Source of the DNA: Balamuthia mandrillaris
Lineage: Eukaryota > Discosea > Longamoebia > Balamuthiidae
Length of the DNA: 64,000 bases
Direction of reading: 5' to 3'
Assembly (NCBI GenBank): GCA_031835245.1
Contig: JAVKOQ010000028.1
Location: 264,396 to 328,395, forward strand
A program made the position numbers and the translations under genes. This document shows, piece after piece, positions 54,038-64,000 of the stretch. Positions within the stretch are counted from its first letter, which is position 1, and the number at the start of each line of letters is the position of its first letter. The notes under the pieces were generated by a model. The model had not been told where the DNA came from. It searched no databases and was given only the letters and a program-made list of their open reading frames with translations.

Positions 54038-54193
54038 CTTCGACGTATCTGATGAGGTGGTGGTGGAAGAAGAGGTGGCAGCGTAAGTAGAGCCGGCACA
54101 GAGGGAGTAGTAGCTTTTTTCCTCTCTCACTCTGTCAGTTTGCCGGCAAACGGATAAAAAAAGGGCGAAGCGGCACTAAACTGTAAGGTGGCT

Positions 54194-54205
54194 TTTCCCG
54201 CCAAA
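54194..54205. promoter_or_regulatory. E2F-type site upstream of coiled-coil copy B
   Basis: TTTCCCGCCAAA is the reverse complement of the site at 27983-27994. It is conserved with its surroundings between the two gene copies. Confidence 0.55.
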
Positions 54206-54337
54206 ATCATTTAAGGAAGCATGCCCATGTCGTCATGTATTTTGCCTACAAATTCATGGTTTTCGTGAAGAAAGAAAGGACTTTGTGTGCAAGTTAAACT
54301 TGAGATGCTAATGTGGATGTGAATATTTATGTACTAC

Positions 54338-54413
54338 GGCGGCGCCAAGATCAAGCCGATCAATGGGACAACGAAAATAAAGCAAAATTGACAAAAATTC
54401 ATTGCTCCGCTCT
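54338..54413 (+). repeat. Dispersed motifs, contiguous copy
   Basis: The 50-bp GGCGGCGCCAAGAT motif is followed at once by GACAAAAATTCATTGCTCCG. In the 27-29 kb island the same two motifs are about 1.64 kb apart and flank the coiled-coil/Fanzor segment. Confidence 0.8.
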
Positions 54414-54463
54414 ATTTTTGTGCTGGCTTTTAGTGGTCCTTTTCTTCTTCTTCTTGTTCTTCT

Positions 54464-54913
54464 TCATATGTACATGCCGTCGTCTTCGGGGTTACTGGCT
54501 GCAGAGGCGTTGGTAGTTGGTGTGTCATCTTGCCGTGCGTGCTCTGGAAGACAAGCCTGCAGATCGAGTATCAGCTGTTCTCGTTTTGCAATCACTTGCA
54601 AGTTTTCTGGTTTTCTTGTTGTGAGTGCAGTGACAGTGGAGGTGGAGTGTGAAAGAGGAAAGAGCGGACCTTGAATGGCTTCTTCCAACACAGGATCTCT
54701 TTCCTCCAGCAGGGCTTCGCCAAGCTCTCTGTTGCTACGTTTGAGGTGAGTGACCGAGTGTTGCAGCTCCTTGATGCGAAGCTGCACTGCCATGAGATTG
54801 ACGGTCGCCCCTCCTTCCCCTGAGCCATCTTCTGCGCCTTCTCTTTGTGTGTGATCCCTAAAGTCCGTGAGGTAGACCCCAGGCATCACTTCCTTCGTAG
54901 GATAGCCCTCCAT
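54464..54913 (-). CDS. Small conserved-looking coiled-coil protein
   Basis: Two exons, 54913-54670 and 54606-54464, give 128 residues. The 63-nt intron (GTCCGC donor, CCAG acceptor) is needed: reading through it breaks a smooth helix, while splicing yields DPVLEEAIQENLQVIAKREQ. The centre is one long helix (QLRIKELQHSVTHLKRSNRE to EQLILDLQACL). The ends are acidic or Ser/Thr-rich. The pattern of a helix, an EALxEExDP turn and a second helix looks like a conserved family, but I cannot name it. The divergent P-loop gene starts 124 bp away. Confidence 0.6.
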   Translation of the reverse strand: MEGYPTKEVMPGVYLTDFRDHTQREGAEDGSGEGGATVNLMAVQLRIKELQHSVTHLKRSNRELGEALLEERDPVLEEAIQGPLFPLSHSTSTVTALTTRKPENLQVIAKREQLILDLQACLPEHARQDDTPTTNASAASNPEDDGMYI

Positions 54914-55036
54914 GCCTCTCTCCGCAGCAGCAGCAGCTTCTTTCCTTTCTTTCTCTTTCGTGACGACATGATTTTCAAGACGACACGAAGGTTAAGCATG
55001 ACATAAAACAGAGAGAGCGAAGCGAAGTAACGCGTC

Positions 55037-57385
55037 ATGGCTGCGGCACCACCGCCCCTCGTCGGTAGCGAAGCATTCGATCCCATGCATTCTTCTTCTT
55101 CTCCTTCTTCTTCCTCGGACCATTCCTTGGTGCAGCTAGAACTTCTACGCATCGCCTTTGCGACTCTGGCTCTCTTTCCAAAACTCCCGAATCTGCGCTC
55201 CCTTCTTGAAGAGCCCTCCATTGGCCAACGCGACATCGCCAACTCCCTCTTTGGCTCCAAGCTGCTCCATATCTTCTCGGAGGCTGGCCTGAAACCCAGC
55301 CTGGGCTTCAACCAGGGCACGCGACGTTTGAGCCTCACCCTCCCTCTGATCCCCGTGCACCGGGTTGACACTGCCCAACAAGTGGTGCTTTGTGCCATGC
55401 TTGGGCTCCTTGCCCAACAAGCTACTCTTGAGAGTATCTACCAACAGCAGCTTCTGCAACAACAAGAAGCCGCAGAAGACACGCAACAACCACAACGACA
55501 AACGGACAGACTGCTGGCAAATGCGTGCTTGCGGCTCTTCATGGAACAAACCTGTGTGGCGGTGGTGGAGAAGAAAGTTAACTTTCGGTTGCAACACGTG
55601 AGCATCGCAATGGAGTCGGCCGCCCTGAAGCTGCACTCAGCAAAGGACCGTTCCCTCCTCTTCACCGACTCCAAGCGAGTGCCATTCTGGTATTGTCCCT
55701 GTTACCTACAGCTGAGCGGCTATTCTGCCTCTGAGCAATGCTTCTCGGAGGAGCAATTGGCTGTTGATAGAGAACGGCTGTTGCAGCGCATGATGGAGGC
55801 CTTCTGGGAGAATGTCATGATGGAGGCCAACTACCATCCTTCTCCAGACCTGAAGACCGCCGTGTCAGAGGGTTTGGAGAGATACTTGCGTTCTTCCCTC
55901 TCTCATGGCAGCAATGTCAACCAGGCTGCTCGTTTCTCTCCTTCTCCTTCTGCTTCTTCTTCCAACAGCAACTTGTTCAGACTGTATTTGCATGGAGGAG
56001 CTGGTACTGGAAAGTCATCCTTTGTGGCGGCCTTGCGAATGTCTTTGGAGCGGATACTACGTACCTTCCTGCAACCAGACAAGACTTGCGTCATCGTCAA
56101 ACTGCCTCTGGACTTTCTAAGCCCAGAGGCCTTGGCCAAGGAGCTCCTCGTCAAGGGTATCTCCGATTGGAGCGTGGAGCGGGTCTGCGAGCAGTCCCTC
56201 TGCAAGGGCAAGCTGGTTATCCTTCACCTCGAAGAGAATCCACAAGATCCTCAGTTGCAGGCCGAACTCCTGACCCTCCTTCAAAGGATGCTCTCGGCGC
56301 TGGCCTCTCGTTATCCTGTTGAGAGCAAGACAAACCTCATCCAGGTCTTTACCTCCAACTTTGTTCCCATAGAGCCTATCTCTAGTGATCCCTCTACCGC
56401 TGTTGTTCTGGTCAAACCGCCGATAGCAGAGCAACAGGGGCGCATTTGTGCTCATATGTTGTCAGAGTTGGTGAAGAGGGCGACGGGGGCTTCCTCTGTC
56501 AATGTCTTGCTGCAGTGTGCACCTCCCATAGCGGCTGACATGCGACCTATCCACAAGTGGAAGATCAGCATCTCTCACGTAATTGCTCGTCAACTGCTGC
56601 TTCTTCAGAAAAGCAACAACAAACAAGAAAGGAAGAACGAGGAACATGACGCCCTTTCGGATGCCCATATCCAGCTTCTGCTCTGTGACGGTTCTTCTAC
56701 TTCTTCTGTTTCTCCTTCTGCATCTCCCTGTTCACAACACAAACATCTACTGCAAGTTTTATACGCGCTGCAACCCAACAGCAAGCTTCTTCCTTTAGCT
56801 TCTCTCGTCTCAGAGGACGCCTACTTTTTCTACGAAGAAAGCCAAAGCACCTCTCAAGCACAACAAGAACAACAAGAGAACCCCATCTCTCCCGCAGTGG
56901 ATGCCGTCCTCAGTCTCACCTTCCAAAAAGTGTTAACTCCTGGCGTGATTGTTCTCACAGGTCCTTCTACCTCCACTCTTCCGCTCAAAGACTCTCTTCT
57001 GGCTCACATTCGACATCATCCCCTCATCGGCTCAGAGGGTCAAGCTCACATCACCGAAGTAGAGCTACGGGAGGAGAAGGACAAGGAAAAGGTGTTAGGT
57101 CCATACTGGGAGTTTCCTCGTGGAGGGCTCTTCAAGTTCATAGATCAGATAAACAATCCGAACAGCGCCCACCGAAGGCAGCACGAGCACGAGTACGCTA
57201 TTGTGGTGGCCCATGCCAACCGTCTTGGCCAACACTTTTTGTGCGAGCTATTGGATGCCAACAGGGCGGCTACCCATCGCCAGGCAGTTTGTAAGGATGG
57301 CGTTCTGTTTGTGGTGGTCGTAGAGGAAGGCTTTGATGTTATCAGCACCATCTTTTCTCGAGCACAAGTCACCCTTCGATTATAA
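55037..57385 (+). CDS. Large intronless P-loop protein, family not recognised
   Basis: A single uninterrupted frame of 782 residues from ATG 55037. At about residues 317-333 is a Walker A motif, LYLHGGAGTGKSSFVAALRM. A possible Walker B follows at about 395-402 (KLVILHLEEN), with Glu-Glu but no classical Asp. The N-terminal 300 residues are helical with Gln-rich linkers (QQQLLQQQEAAEDTQQPQRQ). The C-terminal 400 residues alternate helical segments with Ser/Gln-rich linkers and end VARHANR-like, then VVEEGFDVISTIFSRAQVT. The layout (P-loop in mid-protein, AAA/STAND-like) suggests an ATPase adaptor, but no family is assigned. Lack of introns in a 2.3-kb gene is exceptional here. It converges on GCP2 with only 90 bp between stops. 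Confidence 0.75.
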   Translation: MAAAPPPLVGSEAFDPMHSSSSPSSSSDHSLVQLELLRIAFATLALFPKLPNLRSLLEEPSIGQRDIANSLFGSKLLHIFSEAGLKPSLGFNQGTRRLSLTLPLIPVHRVDTAQQVVLCAMLGLLAQQATLESIYQQQLLQQQEAAEDTQQPQRQTDRLLANACLRLFMEQTCVAVVEKKVNFRLQHVSIAMESAALKLHSAKDRSLLFTDSKRVPFWYCPCYLQLSGYSASEQCFSEEQLAVDRERLLQRMMEAFWENVMMEANYHPSPDLKTAVSEGLERYLRSSLSHGSNVNQAARFSPSPSASSSNSNLFRLYLHGGAGTGKSSFVAALRMSLERILRTFLQPDKTCVIVKLPLDFLSPEALAKELLVKGISDWSVERVCEQSLCKGKLVILHLEENPQDPQLQAELLTLLQRMLSALASRYPVESKTNLIQVFTSNFVPIEPISSDPSTAVVLVKPPIAEQQGRICAHMLSELVKRATGASSVNVLLQCAPPIAADMRPIHKWKISISHVIARQLLLLQKSNNKQERKNEEHDALSDAHIQLLLCDGSSTSSVSPSASPCSQHKHLLQVLYALQPNSKLLPLASLVSEDAYFFYEESQSTSQAQQEQQENPISPAVDAVLSLTFQKVLTPGVIVLTGPSTSTLPLKDSLLAHIRHHPLIGSEGQAHITEVELREEKDKEKVLGPYWEFPRGGLFKFIDQINNPNSAHRRQHEHEYAIVVAHANRLGQHFLCELLDANRAATHRQAVCKDGVLFVVVVEEGFDVISTIFSRAQVTLRL

Positions 57386-57474
57386 GTTCAATTGTCAGTT
57401 GATTATGGCCTGTTGCTTTTCTTCGCCTATTATTAATCATATTACAATAAAAGGAGCAAAAGAAGTGAATCGCC

Positions 57475-60400
57475 TCAGAGGAAGGCAGCTGCGTGGAGGG
57501 CTTCGGCGAGTCGTCCCATGTGAGGACAATACTTGAGTGTTGACAAAGTCATGAGTGCCTCCACTAGTAGTTTCATGTGTTGGTCGAATGTGTTACTGAA
57601 CGAATCAAGACTCCGGCGGTAGCTTGCATTGTTCACCACCGCTTTTCCCTTTTGCTCCATTTCCTGCATAGGAAATGATGGAATAAACAGAGGGAGGCTT
57701 AGAGAATAGCATTGGGAATGTGCACACAGTGGGGAGAAAAGTAGCAAACCTTCACGCGTTCTTTGTGGAATTGACGAGCAGAAGAAGGTTTTTGGCTGCG
57801 GCCATTAGCAGTGCTAACAGTTGCGGTGTTGGACTTGGAGGCCGGGTCTAATCGCTTTGCAATACGTTCTATAAAGTCCACAAACACTTTGCAGACTGCT
57901 AACATCTTCGTCTCGACCTTTTTTGCGAGTCAGTGAAATGCGTAACAAATTGAAGATGATGGAGTAAAGAGAAAGAAAGAAGAACAACCAAAACGAGCCG
58001 ATGGTCAGTGAGTAAGCACTGTAGGAGGCAATCATCCAGAAAAGTTGTGTGAAGATTCATAACTTCTTCAACGGTAGTTGCCTCCCTCATCTTCTTCTCC
58101 ATCTTGGCCCAATTGGGAGCTAACACATCTACCACCATGTACCGCTCCAACGTGTCTACAAAGTGAAGCATGCGGTGACGCAACGAGAACAAAGGAACAA
58201 AGTGAGTTCGCAGCGCGGAGTGGATTTCTTTGGTAGATTGCTGCCATGTCCACGCATCTCTCAGTCTTCGCGATATCCGCTTGCACTGAAAGAGGTGACG
58301 AAAGAGGAGCTGGTACTTTGTTAGGGTAGATCTACTGATCACGAGCGATAAAGGCCATTCCACGTTCATCTCCAGCGTAAATGTATCGTATCCTTTGTGA
58401 CGTTACATCACTTTTAGAAGCAACAAATATCGCAAAGAGAAGAAATAAAGAAAATCTAATGCATACCAGTGAGAGAACCAGGATCCTCAACCTCACCTGC
58501 AAGCAGTGGAGACTTATTTTTGTCTTTGTTCTCGCGGGATATACCATCAGAGGGTGGAAACGGGGTAAGGACATCGGCAGAGAATTGCATGAGACGAAGT
58601 ATTTGTGATTTGAGGGAATACGGCAATAAGGCGCAAGCTAATCGGTTACGCCGATAAACATTCTTTTCGACAAATGGATCCAAGGATACTTCCAAATGAG
58701 AGTTCAGCTTCCACACCGCTATTGCTATTGATTCTCATAGGTTACTGGTTGTGGAATCAAGAGGGGAAAAAATAAGCAGTTTAACACTTACAAGATAGCG
58801 GTTTGCTCAGCTCTTCGCTGGCCACTTCCATAAAGTGGGAGATCCAATCTCCTTGTTCCATCAACAAATACTTTTTCAAAGCGCTACACAGGGTTATGCA
58901 AAATAAGCGCGAATAAAAGAAAAGAAAGCAAAGAAAAGAAAATAAGGTACCGAAGATGGCTGAGCAACTCTTTCTCGTGCATTATGACTTTAAATAGTTC
59001 GTTATTGGCAAAGGCATGCGCTTCCTCCACCCGTAATAATAATGTCTGGTTGATTGACCCTTCTAAATCAACATCCAGAACGCTTATTCGATAAGAGGAC
59101 TCCCCTTGTCCAGTTTCTTCCAACCGTTTCTTTCTTTCTCCTTTAAATTGAATTGAATGGTGGTTTGAGACACAGAGTAAAATAGGCAATAAAATAAAAA
59201 ATAAGAAAATGGAGACAGAGAGAATAAGGAAAAGAGAAAAGGAGAGCAGCTAAGAGAGAGAGAGAGAGAGAGAGAGAGATCAAACCAAAACTGCGAATGG
59301 CAGCAGGCTGAAAACGCACATCATATCGGCCGCATTCCCGAATAACGTTCAGATATTTGCCAGTCAGGAATGCCCGCTCAGCAATATGAGCCAGAAAGAG
59401 AGGAACGCTTTCTTCCTGCCTACGAAGCGTGTATTTCTGTTCCCAATAGGCGTCCGTTCGATCTTGTGTAACGTGACCTTTGTGAACATCACTGTTCTCC
59501 TCCACGAAGAACTCGTTATGTGGATCCACGATCACTCCACTGTACACCCATTGCTCCAACATTTGCATATAAGGCCTGCAGCTTTTACGTAGTAGTTCCT
59601 CTAATATTTTGTCCACTTCTTTGTTGCTGCAGTAATATATGGTAAAGGGATTTCAAAAAAACAAACAAACAAACAAACAAACAAACAAACAAACAAACAA
59701 ACAAACAAACAAACAAACAAACAAACAAACAAACAAACAAACAAACAAACAAACAAACAAACAAAACAAACAAACAAACAAACAAACAAACAAACAAACA
59801 AACAAACAAACAAACAAACAAACAAACAAACAAACAAACAAACAAACAAACAAACAAACAAACAAACAAACAAACAAACAGAAACAGAATAACAAGAACA
59901 ACAAAAAGTACCCTCTCATAGTGGCGGAATAGCGATAGATAAGATTAAGAAGTTCACCTCCTCTGGCGTTGGCGAGTGTGGCCTTCTTGGCCAAGCTGTA
60001 CAGGCTTTTCATGACTGGGAGTTTGGTTTGCAGATGGCAGTAAGCTATTTGGAGGGTCAGCCGTTCTTGCTGCAACTCGTTGTCCAGTTGCGCCACAAAG
60101 AGAAGGTAGTCATCCAAAAAGGTGCGCAAAGCGGCTGCCAGAGCGTGACTACACATGCCTTCCTCGTAGTACATCGCTCGCCGATGCACGAAACGCTCTA
60201 GATAGACGTAATATGTGCCTACGCTCAACACTCGCTGAAGTACATCCAACTGAGAAGCATCTATGAGGGAAAGTAGCACGCATTACAACAGATAGGAAAG
60301 CAAGTCGAATAGAAGAATAGAAGAATAGAAGAATAGAAGCAGGAGGGAAAGAAAGAAAGAAGATGAATTAGGGATCATATTGGCAGTCAAACTTACCGGT

Positions 60401-61354
60401 AACACTCTCCGTGGAAGGCGAGAAGATGATATCGTTTTCCTCATTGGTGGCAGCTTTAACGTACTGTCCTTCTATCCCCTATTTTTTCAAATAATAATAC
60501 AAATGCGTCAACAAAGCAAACGACAACCTAACACGTGATTCTTCAACGTACAGAAATAGCGAAGAGAAGGTCGTCGAGCAGAGCGAGTTCCTGTACCCGA
60601 GGAGGCAGCGCGCCCAGCCGAACCACCGGTGAAGTGGACCGCTCTTTGGGCTGTGAGTTGCTCTGTCGGTGAGAGAGCAAGCCCTCTGTCAAAAAGTCCC
60701 ACTGTAGGAAAGGCCTTTGCAGCCATTGCGCTGCGCCTGGGCTTAGATGACCGTCCCTGCCTCTGGAGGAGGAGGAGGAGGAGGAGGAAGCTGTTTTGGT
60801 TTTAAATGGGTTTTTGTTAGAAATATAGAGACACCACTTACGGGCCAGGAGAAGAAGGACAAAAAAAACGAACCACTGGAATGATCTGTTGAGGCTAAGT
60901 TATCTTTGGTGGCAGCAAAAGAAGTGGAAGTAGCAGTGGTGGCAGTGGTGGTGGTGGTGGCAGAAAAGGGTGTAGCGGCGACAAAGGAGGAGAGTTTGGC
61001 TACCGAAGGGGTGCTGAAGGAAGGAGAAGGACGATACGCGGCCAGCTCTTCTCGAAACGCGGCAGAAGGTTGAAACGAGGAAGTGGAGGAGGAGGAAGAA
61101 GAAGAGCTTCTCACTTCCTTTTTGCGGTAGCTGAGAATGGTGGCCGATTTGGTGACCGCTGCACGGCTGCTGCTCGATTCCGCCCTGTTGCTGCTGCGAG
61201 ATGGCTGAAATTTGTCCCTCTCGACCCTCATTACTCGTCCTTCTCGTTCTTCCGTTCGTCCTCCTCCTCCTCTTCCTCCTCCTCCTTCTCCTTCCCCGGC
61301 AGCTGCCGTTGGCCGCTTCATCGACGGCCCTTGCCTTCCTCCCCGGTGGCGCAC
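57475..61354 (-). CDS. TUBGCP2: Gamma-tubulin complex component 2 (GCP2/Spc97)
   Basis: More than ten exons. Exon 1 (about 61354-60874) encodes a Ser/Gly-rich N-terminus. Family signatures follow: PGAAQWLQRPFLQWDFLTEG, then LPPRVQELALLDDLLFAISG with IEGQYVKAATNEENDIIFSP. Later come the GRIP1 core (LSVGTYYVYLERFVHRRAM, LYSLAKKATLANARGGELLN, MLEQWVYSGVIVDPHNEFFV) and GRIP2 (IKRISRRLRDAWTWQQST, MLHFVDTLERYMVVDVLAP). It forms the gamma-tubulin small complex with GCP3 and gamma-tubulin, which nucleates microtubules. The start could be the Met at 61321. One intron holds a very long (AAAC)n array; others carry (GA)n. The donor after STDHSS is GTTCGT. Confidence 0.95.
59657..59880 (+). repeat. (AAAC)n array, ~55 units, in a GCP2 intron
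   Basis: A nearly pure tetranucleotide (CAAA) array with a single 1-bp interruption near 59764; TTTG on the sense strand. It is the longest simple repeat in the window. Confidence 0.95.
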
Positions 61355-61749
61355 AGTGTCCTTTTGCTGTCCCTATGAGGTTGATTGATGCGAGGTAATT
61401 TAACATAATACCTACGAGGGTATGGAAATTCGATTGAAAATGGAACGAAACTACAAAAATCGCCAATCTGCAGAAAAGAACCACCGCCGCCACCAAGAAA
61501 ACGAAGAACAAGTACAAGAAGAAGAACAAGAAGAACAATAACAAGAAGAACAAGAAGAACAATAACAAGTACAAGAACAAGAAGAACAATAACAAGTACA
61601 AGAACAAGAAAAGAAACAGAAACAGAACAGAATAGAACAGAAGCGAAAAGAGGAGGAGAGAGCTTGAGCAGGTGGCAAGCCCCAAATACGACAGTACTAT
61701 CTCTCGAGACTACTTAACCTGACTCATAACCCGACCAAGGAACCGGACC
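61355..61749. other. Divergent promoter region between GCP2 and SELO
   Basis: Pyrimidine-poor sequence with (AAGAAC/AATAAC)n at about 61496-61615. The region separates two divergent genes. No supported ORF. Confidence 0.55.
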
Positions 61750-63876
<2,127 letters not shown>

Positions 63877-64000
63877 AACCAAGTTTGAAATGATAATATA
63901 ACGCATTGAGCTAGGGAGAAGTGTCGTCCCTTTATTTATTGGTAAACTTGTGTTGGCGTGTGTATTCCCACAAGAATATGGAGGCACTAACGTGAACGTT
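63877..64000. other. SELO 3' flank
   Basis: AT-rich downstream sequence with no further gene visible before the window edge. Confidence 0.4.

Larger units (their letters stand above)
54038..54463. other. Promoter of coiled-coil copy B and flanking repeats
   Basis: About 200 bp upstream of the ATG match the copy A promoter, including the E2F-type site at 54194-54205. Beyond about 54235 homology to A stops. The 50-bp motif (54338-54387) and the 25-bp motif (54390-54413) then follow head to tail. Confidence 0.65.

Noticed and set aside
59585-60279. Frames reading FVCL or KQTN repeats
   Set aside because: They are translations of the (AAAC)n array inside a GCP2 intron.

Overview
The window is nuclear DNA of a unicellular eukaryote. 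Spliceosomal introns, mostly 55 to 250 bp and pyrimidine-rich on the sense strand, interrupt nearly every gene. Intergenic gaps are often under 200 bp. Simple-sequence arrays are very abundant. The gene set (heterotrimeric G-alpha, Rab1, FAM13-like RhoGAP, RalGAP/tuberin-type GAP, gamma-tubulin complex GCP2, V-ATPase A, CNOT9, WDR43/Utp5, Pin4 parvulin, SELO, GT61 glycosyltransferase, F-box/ankyrin, LRR-BTB and RRM-RS proteins) fits a free-living protist of amoebozoan or similar grade. The lineage cannot be fixed from sequence alone. No viral, organellar or bacterial block is visible.

Layout. 0-4 kb: an F-box/ankyrin gene (-) and a glutaredoxin-like/membrane gene (-). 4-10 kb: CNOT9, Rab1 and a tandem pair of secreted Cys-rich paralogues, all +. 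10-17 kb: Pin4 parvulin, an unknown two-TM protein, V-ATPase subunit A and an HDDC2-type HD hydrolase, all -, with a tRNA-Gln(UUG) on + between the last two. 17-19 kb: a small LLPH-like nucleolar protein (+), a GC-rich Cys-rich ORF (-) and a repeat-bearing gap. 19-27 kb: one large multi-exon Rap/RalGAP gene ending in leucine-rich repeats. 27-29 kb: an accessory island with a two-exon coiled-coil gene, an inverted duplicate of its tail, and the C-terminal zinc-ribbon end of a Fanzor/TnpB-type nuclease. 29-34 kb: an RRM/RS splicing-type protein and an unrecognised gene. 34-41 kb: G-alpha (-), an LRR-BTB-BTB gene (+) and an EF-hand gene (-). 41-51 kb: WDR43, a CBS-PH protein and a FAM13-like RhoGAP, all +. 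51-54.5 kb: a GT61-type glycosyltransferase (-) and the second copy of the coiled-coil gene (-). 54.5-64 kb: a small coiled-coil protein (-), an intronless P-loop protein (+), GCP2 (-) and SELO (+).

Most genes are housekeeping functions with no operon-like logic: mRNA decay, ribosome assembly, splicing, vesicle traffic, small-G-protein control, vacuolar acidification, microtubule nucleation. The accessory signal lies in the 27-29 kb and 53.5-54.4 kb islands. They share a small intact coiled-coil gene with a conserved intron and a conserved upstream E2F-type motif, plus short flanking repeats. The first island also holds the Fanzor remnant. Many introns use an unusual GTTCGT donor, which also supports joining the glutaredoxin-like and membrane ORFs into one gene.

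Exon boundaries were read by eye from splice signals, reading-frame continuity and family similarity. No search or alignment was run.
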